From VRUE01 sp963727465 (GTDB taxonomy: Bacteria > Actinomycetota > Thermoleophilia > Solirubrobacterales > 70-9), in assembly GCA_963727465.1 (NCBI GenBank), contig CAVSGL010000012.1, positions 62,001 through 126,000 on the forward strand: a stretch of DNA of 64,000 nt, written 5' to 3'. A model generated the notes under the pieces. That model saw nothing but the letters and a program-made list of their open reading frames with translations. It was not told the DNA's origin and did no database searches. Positions within the stretch are counted from its first letter, which is position 1. Every line of letters begins with the position of its first letter. Positions 22,201 to 29,098 of this stretch are shown here, piece after piece. Made by a program: the position numbers and the translations under genes.

Positions 22201-22499
22201 GATCGTCCGAGGCGGCGATCGAGAACGGGTTGCTCCAGACGGCGCCGGTCGTCACCGGGGCCGCGATCATCATGATCGCCGTGTTCCTCTCCTTCTCGCT
22301 GTCGAGCTTCGTCACCCTGCGCGACTTCGGGGTCGCGCAGGCGACGGCGGTCTTCATCGACGCCTTCATCGTCCGCCTGATCATCGTGCCGACGATCATG
22401 CGGGCGCTGGGCAGGTGGGCATGGTGGATGCCGGGCTGGCTGGACCGGCTCGTTCCCGGGGGCAGAGCGCTGCCCGGCTCCGAGCGGGCGGCGGGCTGA
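19209..22499 (+). CDS. MMPL/RND-family transporter
   Basis: 1,096 residues, GTG start in a GTGA overlap. Topology fits MMPL proteins: TM1 near residues 32-52, a periplasmic-type loop, a bundle of helices about 190-345 that includes GVDYSLL, a TM near 375-395, a second very long outside loop about 400-905, then a second helix bundle about 905-1065 with GLAIDYEVF. The second loop holds a Gly/Ser/Ala-rich helical section (about 480-790) built from units like GSGRLA and SQLSQGLERA, reminiscent of YhgE/Pip loops. MMPL proteins use proton-motive force to export lipids and polyketide lipids, often next to the PKS that makes them, as in mycobacteria. Export of the PKS product is therefore the favoured role. 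Confidence 0.93.
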   Translation: MSKPSRQRAGRPSSSARLGALGAFVARRPRLVVGVWVALMLVLGVLGYDLGSRLQGHPLYIDGTAPQRAHEITLRKFGSDESMVVALRGPRAAVERQGRRLAAAVETLPDTLVISPWSADTPISGLRPKPGVAGIVVRVGHRSEEDLGRMLELVEGRIDRTVTPPVHASVAGLPKVFDSYTEAADDAAKKGELIAIPILLIVLLLVFRSVLAALIPIVIGAAVVAGAEGVMRLLLGSFAIDAFSLGAVGMMGLALGVDYSLLVVSRFREERHKGDLAGAVQVTVEATGRSILPAGFGLLLAMFVASQILPGAAIQSSALAIMIATVLSMFSALWVAPAALLLLGDNLDRWSLPQRFALRGAPLRLSARISRSPFAAGAIVLVVLVLGGLAATLDSAVATPELLPPDSSGRIDGEEVERDLGPGWLAPIEVVVNDRGEPMTSPDRMHSLVAFQKRVEGDGGVQTMAGFSQIQHAVKPLNGFEERLARQNKEGSRLSRGLARAGAAAGGDGLHEAATGAGRLGSGVQASAAGAGLLVQGLDKAHTGSSQLSQGLERASTGSGRLADSSDEVSSGAGRLAEALSGSRKQVNETNGTVHAMKNAMRLGEQRLNDARSPLEGAEDRLAEAWQAIQGMTTGKADAEYGSAQKAVREATELLTGAEPESDRSGEGVGTGIARAQHQFELGLYLAGKMGESNDEAAKNTDKLADASRKLDRGVERLADGTRQMSEGVSRLSGAGQRLSPALRRLGKGTESLASGLSRLGAKAGDLAAGLSGGAQSQESLAAALRRMGSQVAAQSRSGDSNLDRLHRRSPGLFDSGYFYLAGLDGGGREGRNRASLMIDLDQGGHTARMMVIPRYTVTTSQGRETLSRVSADARRLAGETGAEVAVGGLSASQIEIDHAFRDRTALARIALMLVSLIVLIPVLRSLIVPVIAMFVNLLTVSASLGFLALMFNHSLLGGPGYVDSTVIPAMVMVIFGLAIDYEVFIFARMREEYMRTGSSEAAIENGLLQTAPVVTGAAIIMIAVFLSFSLSSFVTLRDFGVAQATAVFIDAFIVRLIIVPTIMRALGRWAWWMPGWLDRLVPGGRALPGSERAAG

Positions 22500-22502
22500 G
22501 CG

Positions 22503-23303
22503 GTGCTGCTCGAGACCCATCGCTGGGGCGAGGGCCGGAGCGAGGCGGTCGTCTGCCTGCACGGCGTCACCCAGCACGGTCGCGTATTCGCCGGCCTGGC
22601 CGAGCGGCTCGCGGCGGGCGGCCGCTCGGTCGTCGCGGTCGATCTGCGCGGGCACGGACGGTCGGGCGACGAGCCGCCGTGGGATTCGAGGACCCACGCC
22701 GACGACGTCCTGGAGACGATCGATGCCGCGGGCGTGGAGACGGCGACCTGGGTCGGACACAGCTTCGGGGGCAAGGTGGCGGCGGAGCTCGCCGCGCGGG
22801 CGCCGGAGCGAACCGAGCGGCTCGTTCTGCTCGACCCGGCGATCGGTCTACCGCCGGCGACGGCGCTGCGCAGCGCCGAAATCGATCGGCTCGACTGGAG
22901 CTTTGCCACCGTCGATGGAGCGCTCAACGCGATGTACTCCGGCGACTCGATCGCGATTGCCCCGCGGGAGACGATCGCCGGCTTCGTCAGGGACGACGTT
23001 CGCAAGGGGCCGGACGGCCGCTTTCGCTTCAGCTTCTGCCCCTCCGCCGTGGTCGTCGCGTGGAGCGAGATGACGCTGGCGCCGCCCGCCGTCGCCGAGT
23101 GCCCGACCTTGCTCGTGACGCCGGAGGTGCCGCGTTTCGAGGGCGGCGACCTGGAGAAGCGGTACCGGGAGGCGTTGGGGGAGGCGCTGACCCTGGTCAG
23201 GGTTCCCGGCGGCCACAACGTGCTCTGGGAGTCCCCGGGGGAGACCGGCGCCGCGATCGAGGCCTTCCTGGAAGCCACCGGGTCGTCCCAGCTTGCCCGA
23301 TAA
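22503..23303 (+). CDS. Alpha/beta hydrolase
   Basis: 266 residues, GTG start three bases after the transporter stop. Shows the fold's usual marks: CLHGVTQHG oxyanion region, nucleophile S87 in GHSFGGK, and catalytic H238 in GGHNVLW. Substrate is unknown. Its tight spacing behind the PKS and MMPL genes suggests an ester or thioester hydrolysis or editing step on the same product, but general esterase activity is equally possible. Confidence 0.88.
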   Translation: MLLETHRWGEGRSEAVVCLHGVTQHGRVFAGLAERLAAGGRSVVAVDLRGHGRSGDEPPWDSRTHADDVLETIDAAGVETATWVGHSFGGKVAAELAARAPERTERLVLLDPAIGLPPATALRSAEIDRLDWSFATVDGALNAMYSGDSIAIAPRETIAGFVRDDVRKGPDGRFRFSFCPSAVVVAWSEMTLAPPAVAECPTLLVTPEVPRFEGGDLEKRYREALGEALTLVRVPGGHNVLWESPGETGAAIEAFLEATGSSQLAR

Positions 23304-23311
23304 TTCGGGCC

Positions 23312-23956
23312 ATGCCGGGAGAGGAGTGGGCGACGGACAGACAGCGGGTCGAGGCGTATCTCGCCCGGGCCGACGAGTTCCCGCACCGGATCGAGGGCGA
23401 GAGCGTCCTGCTGGAGCAGATCCCGCCCGACGTGAGCCGTGTCCTCGACCTCGGCACCGGCGGCGGTCGCCTGCTGGCAATGCTTCGGGCCGGCCGTCCC
23501 CGGATGCTGGGTGTGGGCCTCGATTTCTCCGAGCTGATGCTGGCGGCGGCGCGCGAGCGCTTCGCCGGCGACCAGCGGATCGAGCTGGTCGAGCACGACC
23601 TCGACCGCCCGCTGCCTGTGCTCGGCCGTTTTGACGCCGTCGTCTCCTCGTTTGCGATCCACCACCTGGAGCACGAGCGCAAGCGGGCGCTCTACGCCGA
23701 AGTCTTCGAGTTGCTGGAGCCGGGCGGGGTCTTCGCCAATTTCGAGCACGTCGCCTCGCCGACCGAGCGCCTCCATCGCGCCTTCTTCACGGCGATCGGC
23801 GAGCCGGTCGAGAACGAGGACCCGTCCGACCGCACGCTCGACGTGGAGACGCAGCTCGAGTGGCTGCGCGGGCTCGGCTTCGACGACGTCGACTGCTATT
23901 GGAAGTGGCTCGAGATGGCGCTGCTGGTCGGCGTCAAGCCCGCGGCAGGGCGATGA
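23312..23956 (+). CDS. Class I SAM-dependent methyltransferase
   Basis: 214 residues. Motif I is VLDLGTGGGRLL, followed by the acidic ribose-binding position in GVGLDFSELM, then VVSSFAIHHLE and LLEPGGVFANFEH typical of UbiE/Trm-like small-molecule methyltransferases. It starts 8 bases after the hydrolase stop and overlaps the next start as ATGA, so it is cotranscribed. It could tailor the polyketide or be unrelated. Confidence 0.88.
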   Translation: MPGEEWATDRQRVEAYLARADEFPHRIEGESVLLEQIPPDVSRVLDLGTGGGRLLAMLRAGRPRMLGVGLDFSELMLAAARERFAGDQRIELVEHDLDRPLPVLGRFDAVVSSFAIHHLEHERKRALYAEVFELLEPGGVFANFEHVASPTERLHRAFFTAIGEPVENEDPSDRTLDVETQLEWLRGLGFDDVDCYWKWLEMALLVGVKPAAGR

Positions 23957-24363
23957 GCGCCCCTGCCGGGCAGGGCGCGGAGGGCCCCGAGCGGGCGGTC
24001 GATGAGCTGGTCGCCTTCCTCCGCGACCTGCGGCTCGAGGTCGGGGGCACGATGCGCTCCTGGGCGGTGCCGAAGGAACCCTCGATGGACCCGGCGGTCA
24101 AGCGCCTGGCGATCGAGGTCGCCGATCACGACGTCTCCTACAGCGATTTCGAGGGCGAGGTGGACGGCGGCAGGGTGAAGATCTGGGATCGGGGCAACGA
24201 GCAGGGGGGTCGGGTGCCCTGGCCGGAGGCGCTGGAGCGCGGGCACGCGGTCTTCGTCCTGCACGGCGAGAAGCTGCGCGGCGGCTTCGCGCTACAGCGC
24301 ACCCGCGGCGGCGAGAAGCCGCAGTGGCTGCTGATCAAGCGCCGCGAAGCGGACCGGGCCTGA
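23953..24363 (+). CDS. Stand-alone LigD 3'-phosphoesterase-like protein, degenerate
   Basis: 136 residues. DLRLEVGGTMRSWAVPK followed by PSMDPAVKRLAIEV and DHDVSYSDFEG match the phosphoesterase domain of DNA ligase D, which trims 3' ends during NHEJ. The family's RRLHYDLRLE is here AFLRDLRLE, so the two N-terminal catalytic histidines are missing, and the IPEGNYGAG segment is replaced by EVDGGRV. The Asp, Arg, later His and Tyr positions remain. It is probably inactive or repurposed. No ligase or Ku gene is nearby. Confidence 0.8.
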   Translation: MSAPAGQGAEGPERAVDELVAFLRDLRLEVGGTMRSWAVPKEPSMDPAVKRLAIEVADHDVSYSDFEGEVDGGRVKIWDRGNEQGGRVPWPEALERGHAVFVLHGEKLRGGFALQRTRGGEKPQWLLIKRREADRA

Positions 24364-24370
24364 GCCGGGC

Positions 24371-25288
24371 CTACTCGCGGCCGGCGGCGAAGGCGTGGGC
24401 GATCGCGAAGTAGTCGAATGGCCGCAGGACGGTGGTCCCATCGGCGCGGCGCAGGTAGCGGGCCTCCAGCTCGTCGGCCTCGACGTGCGAGTCGAGTCGC
24501 AGCCCGTGGGCGGCGAGGACGGCCTCGATCCCGTCCGCGGGGATGCCGCTGCGCATCTCCTCGCCCTTGCCGGCGACGAGGGACATTCCCTTCGATGCCC
24601 CGTAGTAGGACTCGGGGTTCGCGAAGGCGTCCTCGAAGACGTAGTCGAAGAGCAGCGACGTGCGAGCGGAGCTGTGCGCCGCCACCTGGTCGAAGAGGTC
24701 GAAGACCGCCTGCGGCGGGATGTACATCGCGACGCCCGAGAGGACGAAGAGGGTGCGCATCGAGAGCTCGTACCCGTGCTCGGCGAGCCGGTCGAGCAGG
24801 TTCTGGTGCGTGAAGTCGACCTCGACGAAGGTGACGCCGGAGGGCTCCGACCCGAGCGCCCTGGCGAGCCGTGCGCGCTTGTCGCGCTGGGTGGCCGGGT
24901 GGTCGACCTCGAGCACCTGCACGCCGCCGAGGCTCTCGCGCATGCGGTAGGCGCGGGTGTCGTAGCCGGCGCCCAGGATCACGATCCGGTCGAGCCCGGC
25001 GGCGACCTCGCGGCGCACGACCGCGTCCATGTGGTGGATGCGGCCGATCGAGTACCCGAGGGCGCCCGGGGTTTCGCGCTCGCCGACGCGGATGACGATC
25101 GGATGGAGCAGCCGGAAGCGCGGCGCCATGTATTTGCCGTCGCGCCAGCGCAGCATCCGCCGCGCGATCGGGTCCTCGATCCGCACCCCGGGGTCGCGCT
25201 CGCTCCCTGCGACGCAGACGCCCGAGAGCACCGCCGCCGCGGTGGCCGACGGCCGCTTGGTCCCCTGCCCCATCGCCATTGCCGGCAT
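24371..25288 (-). CDS. SAM-dependent methyltransferase, leucine-carboxyl/TIGR00027-like
   Basis: 305 residues on the minus strand, convergent with the preceding gene (7-base gap). Motifs ILGAGYDTRAYR and EVDHPATQRDKRARL are the signature of the LCM/Ppm1-like O-methyltransferase family that is abundant in actinobacteria and modifies carboxylates or phenols. FVLSGVAMYIPP is the third family block. ATGs at 25288 and 25279 could both serve as starts. Natural substrate unknown. Confidence 0.87.
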   Translation of the reverse strand: MPAMAMGQGTKRPSATAAAVLSGVCVAGSERDPGVRIEDPIARRMLRWRDGKYMAPRFRLLHPIVIRVGERETPGALGYSIGRIHHMDAVVRREVAAGLDRIVILGAGYDTRAYRMRESLGGVQVLEVDHPATQRDKRARLARALGSEPSGVTFVEVDFTHQNLLDRLAEHGYELSMRTLFVLSGVAMYIPPQAVFDLFDQVAAHSSARTSLLFDYVFEDAFANPESYYGASKGMSLVAGKGEEMRSGIPADGIEAVLAAHGLRLDSHVEADELEARYLRRADGTTVLRPFDYFAIAHAFAAGRE

Positions 25289-25318
25289 TATCTCGCGCCG
25301 GCGCGGCGTCTTGGCAAG

Positions 25319-26083
25319 TCAGCCGGTCTGTTCGGTCGGCCGCACGAGCAGCTCGTTGACGCAGACCCGGGCGGGGCGGGTGACGGCGTAGGCGATCGCG
25401 TCGGCGATGTCCTCGGACTCGAGGATCTCGATGCCGGCGAAGCGGTCGCGCACCCGCTCCCTGACGCCGTCGCGCAGGTGGTCGGTCAGCTCGGTCGCGA
25501 CGGCGCCGGGCTCGATCAGGGTCGAGCGCACGCGGCGGCCGGCGAACTCCTGGCGGAAGGACTCGCTGAAGGCGCCGACCCCGTGCTTGGTCAGGTTGTA
25601 GACGCCGGAGCCGGCGCGGGCGACGCGGCCGGCGACGGAGCTGATGTTGACGACGTCGGCGCAGCCGCGCTCGGAGTCCGCGGCGGCGGCCAGCAGGTGG
25701 GGGAGGGCGGCGTGCGTGGTGTTGACCAGGCCCTTGAGGTTGAGGTCGATCATCCGCTCCCATTCCTCGGTCGGCGCGTCCTCGATCGGGCCGAGCAGCA
25801 TCACGCCGGCGTTGTTGACGAGGATGTCGAGCCGGCCGAGCTCGTCGACGGTGCGCTCGACCGCGTCCACCGCCTGCGCCTGCTCGGTGATGTCGGAGCG
25901 GATCGCCAGCGCGGTGTGCCCCGCGCCGCCGATCTCCGCCGCCAGCCGCTCGAGCCGTTCCAGCCGCCGCGCCGCCAGCGCGATCTTCGCGCCCTCGCCG
26001 GCAAGCGCCCGCGCGGTCGCCTCGCCGATGCCGCTGCTGGCGCCGGTGATCAGCGCCACGGTCCCGTCCAGTGAGTTCGCCAT
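25319..26083 (-). CDS. Short-chain dehydrogenase/reductase (classical SDR)
   Basis: 254 residues. NAD(P) motif TGASSGIG near the N-terminus, NNAG in the middle, catalytic Ser in NISSVAG and YNLTK with the catalytic Tyr/Lys. Typical classical SDR close to the YdfG / 3-hydroxy-acid dehydrogenase group. The frame stays open far upstream, but the ATG at 26083 has a strong GGGAGGAAGG ribosome site, so it is the start. It is divergent from the VOC gene. Confidence 0.92.
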   Translation of the reverse strand: MANSLDGTVALITGASSGIGEATARALAGEGAKIALAARRLERLERLAAEIGGAGHTALAIRSDITEQAQAVDAVERTVDELGRLDILVNNAGVMLLGPIEDAPTEEWERMIDLNLKGLVNTTHAALPHLLAAAADSERGCADVVNISSVAGRVARAGSGVYNLTKHGVGAFSESFRQEFAGRRVRSTLIEPGAVATELTDHLRDGVRERVRDRFAGIEILESEDIADAIAYAVTRPARVCVNELLVRPTEQTG

Positions 26084-26135
26084 CGCCTTCCTCCCTCGAG
26101 TGCCTTGCTCCCACGCTACTCCCCGTCTGACACGG

Positions 26136-26783
26136 ATGGATAACTTGCGGTCCGTGAGGCCGACGATCGACGAGCTGACGATCGCCGACCCGCCGGCCGC
26201 CTGGTCGGCGCTCGGGTTCGAGCTGGAGGGGGACGTCTGCGTCGTCGGCGACGTGCGGATCCGCCTGACGGGAACGGACGCGGGCCGCGGGCTCGCCGGC
26301 TGGTCGCTGCGCGGGGTCGAGGGCGTCGAGCTCGACGGGCTGCCGACCTCGCGCTCGGACAGCGAGCCGCTCGCGGCGGCGCCCGCGCAGCCGAACGGCG
26401 TCGCCGCGCTCGACCACGTCGTCGCGATCACCCCGGCCCTGGAGCGCACCGTCGCGGCGCTGGAGCGGGCCGGACTCGACCTGCGCCGGATCCGCGAGCA
26501 GCCGACGCCGGCCGGCGCGCCGCGGCAGGCCTTCTTCCGCCTCGGCGCGACGATCCTCGAGGTCGTGCAGGAGCCGGCTGAGGTGGTCGAGCGCGACGGC
26601 GCCGACCGTTCCGCGTTCTTCTGGGGCCTCGCCTTCGCCGCTCCCGACCTCGACGCGACCGTCGCCGGTCTCGGCGACCGGGTGAGCGAGATCCGCCCGG
26701 CCGTCCAGCCCGGCCGCCGCATCGCCACCCTGCGCCGCTCCGCCGGCCTCGCCCTGCCGGTGGCGCTGATCAGCCCGAAGTGA
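26136..26783 (+). CDS. VOC/glyoxalase-like domain protein
   Basis: 215 residues with two betaalphabetabetabeta-type halves. ALDHVVAITPALERTVAALE and AFFRLGATILEVVQEP are typical of VOC superfamily proteins (glyoxalase, dioxygenase and resistance relatives). The first half is divergent. Starts at the ATG before DNLRSV. The stop overlaps the MHS transporter start (TGATG), so the two are coupled. Metal ligands cannot be assigned with confidence. Confidence 0.82.
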   Translation: MDNLRSVRPTIDELTIADPPAAWSALGFELEGDVCVVGDVRIRLTGTDAGRGLAGWSLRGVEGVELDGLPTSRSDSEPLAAAPAQPNGVAALDHVVAITPALERTVAALERAGLDLRRIREQPTPAGAPRQAFFRLGATILEVVQEPAEVVERDGADRSAFFWGLAFAAPDLDATVAGLGDRVSEIRPAVQPGRRIATLRRSAGLALPVALISPK

Positions 26784-28090
26784 TGAGTCGCGCCGGGGAC
26801 GAGCGGCCCACCGGGACGCGCCGCGCGGTCGCGGTCGGCGCGCTCGGGACGATCATCGAGTGGTACGACTTCAGCCTCTACGTCTTCCTGGCGCCGATCT
26901 ACGCTCGCGTCTTCTTTCCCGCGGAGGCCGGACTGGACGGAGTGGTGATCACGCTCGCGGTCTTCGCGATCGCCTACCTGGCGCGGCCGGTGGGCGCGAT
27001 CGTCTTCGGCCACTTCGGCGACCGGATCGGCCGCCGCGGGGCGCTGCTCGCGTCGGCCTCGATCATGAGCGTCGCCCTGCTGCTCAACGGCCTGCTGCCG
27101 AGCGAGGCGAGCGCCGGCATCGCCGCGCCGATCGGGCTCTTCCTGCTGCGCCTGGCGATGGGCTTCGCCGTCGGCGGCGAGTACTCGGGCATCCTCGTCT
27201 ACCTGCTCGAGACCGCGAGCGCCCGCACTCGCGGCCTCGTCGTCAGCCTCGCCCCGGCCGCCTCGGGGGTCGGCACCCTGCTCGCCGTCGGCTGCACGGC
27301 GATCGTCAGCGCCGCGCTCAGCCAGCAGCAGCTCGACGACTGGGGCTGGCGCATCCCGGTGCTGTTCGGCGCCGTGCTGGCGACGGCGATCCTCGGCCTG
27401 CGCACCTCGCTCGCCGAGACGCCGGCCTTCCGCGAGATGCGCGCCGCCGGCGAGGTCTCCACGCACCCGGTCCGCGACGCGCTCGTCAACGCGCGCTGGG
27501 CGGTCTTCGTCGCCTTCGCCCTCTCTGCGGTCGGCTCGATCGCCTACTACCTGGGCATCACCTACATCCCGACCTTCCTCGAGTCCTTCGGCGACGTCTC
27601 GCACGGCGACGCGCTCGCCTGGTCGACGATCGCGACCGCCGTCTATGTGCTCGTCACGCCGCTGGCCGGCTGGTGGGCGGACGCCGGCGGCAGGCGGCTG
27701 ACGCTGACGATCACGGCGCTGCTGCTCGCCGCCGGCTCGATCCCGCTGTTCGTGCTGCTGATCGGCAACCCGGCGGGCGTGCAGCTCGGGGCGACGGTGG
27801 CGCTGGCGATCGGCGTCGCAGTCTGGGTCGCGATCGCATCGGTCGCGATCCCCGAGCAGTTCGGCGCCGAGGACCGCTTCAGCGGCCTCGCCGTCGGCTA
27901 CAACATCGCCACGGCGATCTTCGGCGGGCTCTCGCCCCTGCTCGCCACCCTGCTCGTCCGCGCCAGCGGCTGGGACTTCGCGCCCGGCCTGATGCTCGCC
28001 GTCGTCGCGATCGCCGCCCTGCCCGTGATCCGCGGCCTGCCCGAGACCGCACGGCGTCCGCTGCGCGACGGGCAAACCGCTCCGCGGTAG
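26783..28090 (+). CDS. MFS transporter, metabolite:H+ symporter (MHS) family
   Basis: About 435 residues with 12 predicted membrane helices. GTIIEWYDFSLY in helix 1, GHFGDRIGRRG in the first inner loop and RLAMGFAVGGEYSG are hallmarks of the ShiA/ProP/KgtP-type MHS group that imports organic acids, shikimate or betaines with protons. A GTG at 26780 lies one codon before the ATG. Substrate cannot be read from the sequence. Confidence 0.92.
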   Translation: MSRAGDERPTGTRRAVAVGALGTIIEWYDFSLYVFLAPIYARVFFPAEAGLDGVVITLAVFAIAYLARPVGAIVFGHFGDRIGRRGALLASASIMSVALLLNGLLPSEASAGIAAPIGLFLLRLAMGFAVGGEYSGILVYLLETASARTRGLVVSLAPAASGVGTLLAVGCTAIVSAALSQQQLDDWGWRIPVLFGAVLATAILGLRTSLAETPAFREMRAAGEVSTHPVRDALVNARWAVFVAFALSAVGSIAYYLGITYIPTFLESFGDVSHGDALAWSTIATAVYVLVTPLAGWWADAGGRRLTLTITALLLAAGSIPLFVLLIGNPAGVQLGATVALAIGVAVWVAIASVAIPEQFGAEDRFSGLAVGYNIATAIFGGLSPLLATLLVRASGWDFAPGLMLAVVAIAALPVIRGLPETARRPLRDGQTAPR

Positions 28091-28102
28091 TGTCTTCGCG
28101 AC

Positions 28103-28528
28103 GTGGCCGACGCACCTGGACCAATCACGGGTCGCTGTCTGTGCGGCGGGGTGACCTTCAGCGTCGACGCGGAGCCGGTCTGGCAGGGGGTCTGCTACTG
28201 CTCGAACTGCCAGCGCCAGACCGCATCGGCGTTCTCACCGATCGTCGGCGTGCCGAGCAAGGCGCTCACGGTGGAGGGCGAGACGCTCGCCTCGTTCAAG
28301 ACCGCCAGCGAAGCCTACGAGAGCACGACGGAGCGGCACTTCTGCTCGACCTGCGGCTCGCCGATATTCAGCACGATCGAGTCGATGCCGGAACTTGCCT
28401 TCCTCAAGGCCGGGGCGATCGACGATCTCTCCTGGTTCGAGCCAACGGCCGAGATCTGGACCCGCTCGGCGCAGCCCTGGGCACCGCACTTCGAGGGCGT
28501 CCCCCGCCATGAGCGAATCCCCGGCTGA
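28103..28528 (+). CDS. GFA/CENP-V domain zinc-binding protein
   Basis: 141 residues, GTG start. The ligand pattern CLCGGVTF, CYCSNCQRQTASAF and FCSTCGSPIF is that of the GFA family (named for glutathione-dependent formaldehyde-activating enzyme), which binds two zinc ions. Most members have no proven substrate. It lies 12 bases after the MHS gene and may share its transcript. Confidence 0.9.
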   Translation: MADAPGPITGRCLCGGVTFSVDAEPVWQGVCYCSNCQRQTASAFSPIVGVPSKALTVEGETLASFKTASEAYESTTERHFCSTCGSPIFSTIESMPELAFLKAGAIDDLSWFEPTAEIWTRSAQPWAPHFEGVPRHERIPG

Positions 28529-28798
28529 CTGAGGGCCCAGGACGAGGCTGAGATAGCTGTACGCACTGCGGGTCCGGCGCGCGACGACCCCCACGCGTTT
28601 CCGCCGCTCCCCCCACTATGGTCCCAACCACATAAATGGGGCCGCGTGCTAGCAACACCGGCCCCGTGGCGACCGGCTCAGTTGGCACCAGGCCGATCGC
28701 AGCGGGAACGGTATCTACGTGCCGGCTCCAAGAAAGCAGCGACCCGCCGCGGTGATGACGCGAACGGGCCGCCTAACCAAAAGGAGGATGTATCTCCA
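28529..28798. other. 270-bp intergenic leader region
   Basis: No supported gene. An AT-richer patch near 28615-28640 (ACTATGG, CATAAATGG) and the strong AAGGAGG at 28781-28787 suggest that the promoter and leader of the next gene lie here. Confidence 0.5.
28781..28798 (+). promoter_or_regulatory. Strong RBS with possible occluding hairpin
   Basis: AAGGAGG lies 11 bases before the ATG at 28799. GGAG at 28784-28787 can pair with CTCC at 28794-28797 across a 7-base loop, which would hide the ribosome site. A small out-of-frame ATG sits in the loop. Confidence 0.45.
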
Positions 28799-29098
28799 AT
28801 GGCTATTCCAAAGGGTATGACCTGCACGGAGGCGGACTTCGACATCCCCGCCGTCCAGGACGAAGAGGCGGAGCGGGTCGTGCTCGAGTTCCTGCTCGAC
28901 CGGCACCCGGCCCAGCTCACCATCCCCGAGGTCTCGCGGGCGCTCAACGTCGTCTCCGGCAGCTTCGCCAGCGAGGACGCCGTCGAGCGCGCGATCCGCG
29001 AACTCGACGCCGCCGGCCTGATCCACTGCCAGGCCGGCTTCGCGATCCCAACCATCGCCGCGCTCTACTTCGCGCGGCTCTGGGGCGTCTGCGTCTGA
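28799..29098 (+). CDS. Small winged-helix-like protein
   Basis: 99 residues. After an acidic N-terminus, VVLEFLLDRHPAQLTIPEVS, then DAVERAIRELDAAGLIHC and a short beta wing read like a winged helix-turn-helix. No sensor domain. It resembles the 89-residue protein at 41327-41596 (same LLxxHPxQxT, DAVERAxxxLxxxGL and final ALYF/ALRFYE), so the two are paralogs of unknown role. Start chosen for the AAGGAGG site. Its 3' end overlaps the convergent hydrolase by 34 bases. Confidence 0.72.
   Translation: MAIPKGMTCTEADFDIPAVQDEEAERVVLEFLLDRHPAQLTIPEVSRALNVVSGSFASEDAVERAIRELDAAGLIHCQAGFAIPTIAALYFARLWGVCV

Noticed and set aside
24138..26417. Minus-strand frame of 759 codons
   Set aside because: Arg/Pro-rich shadow of the methyltransferase and SDR genes.
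28529..28798. Riboswitch or tRNA in the 270-bp gap
   Set aside because: No cloverleaf, CCA-like end or recognised aptamer core could be found by eye.
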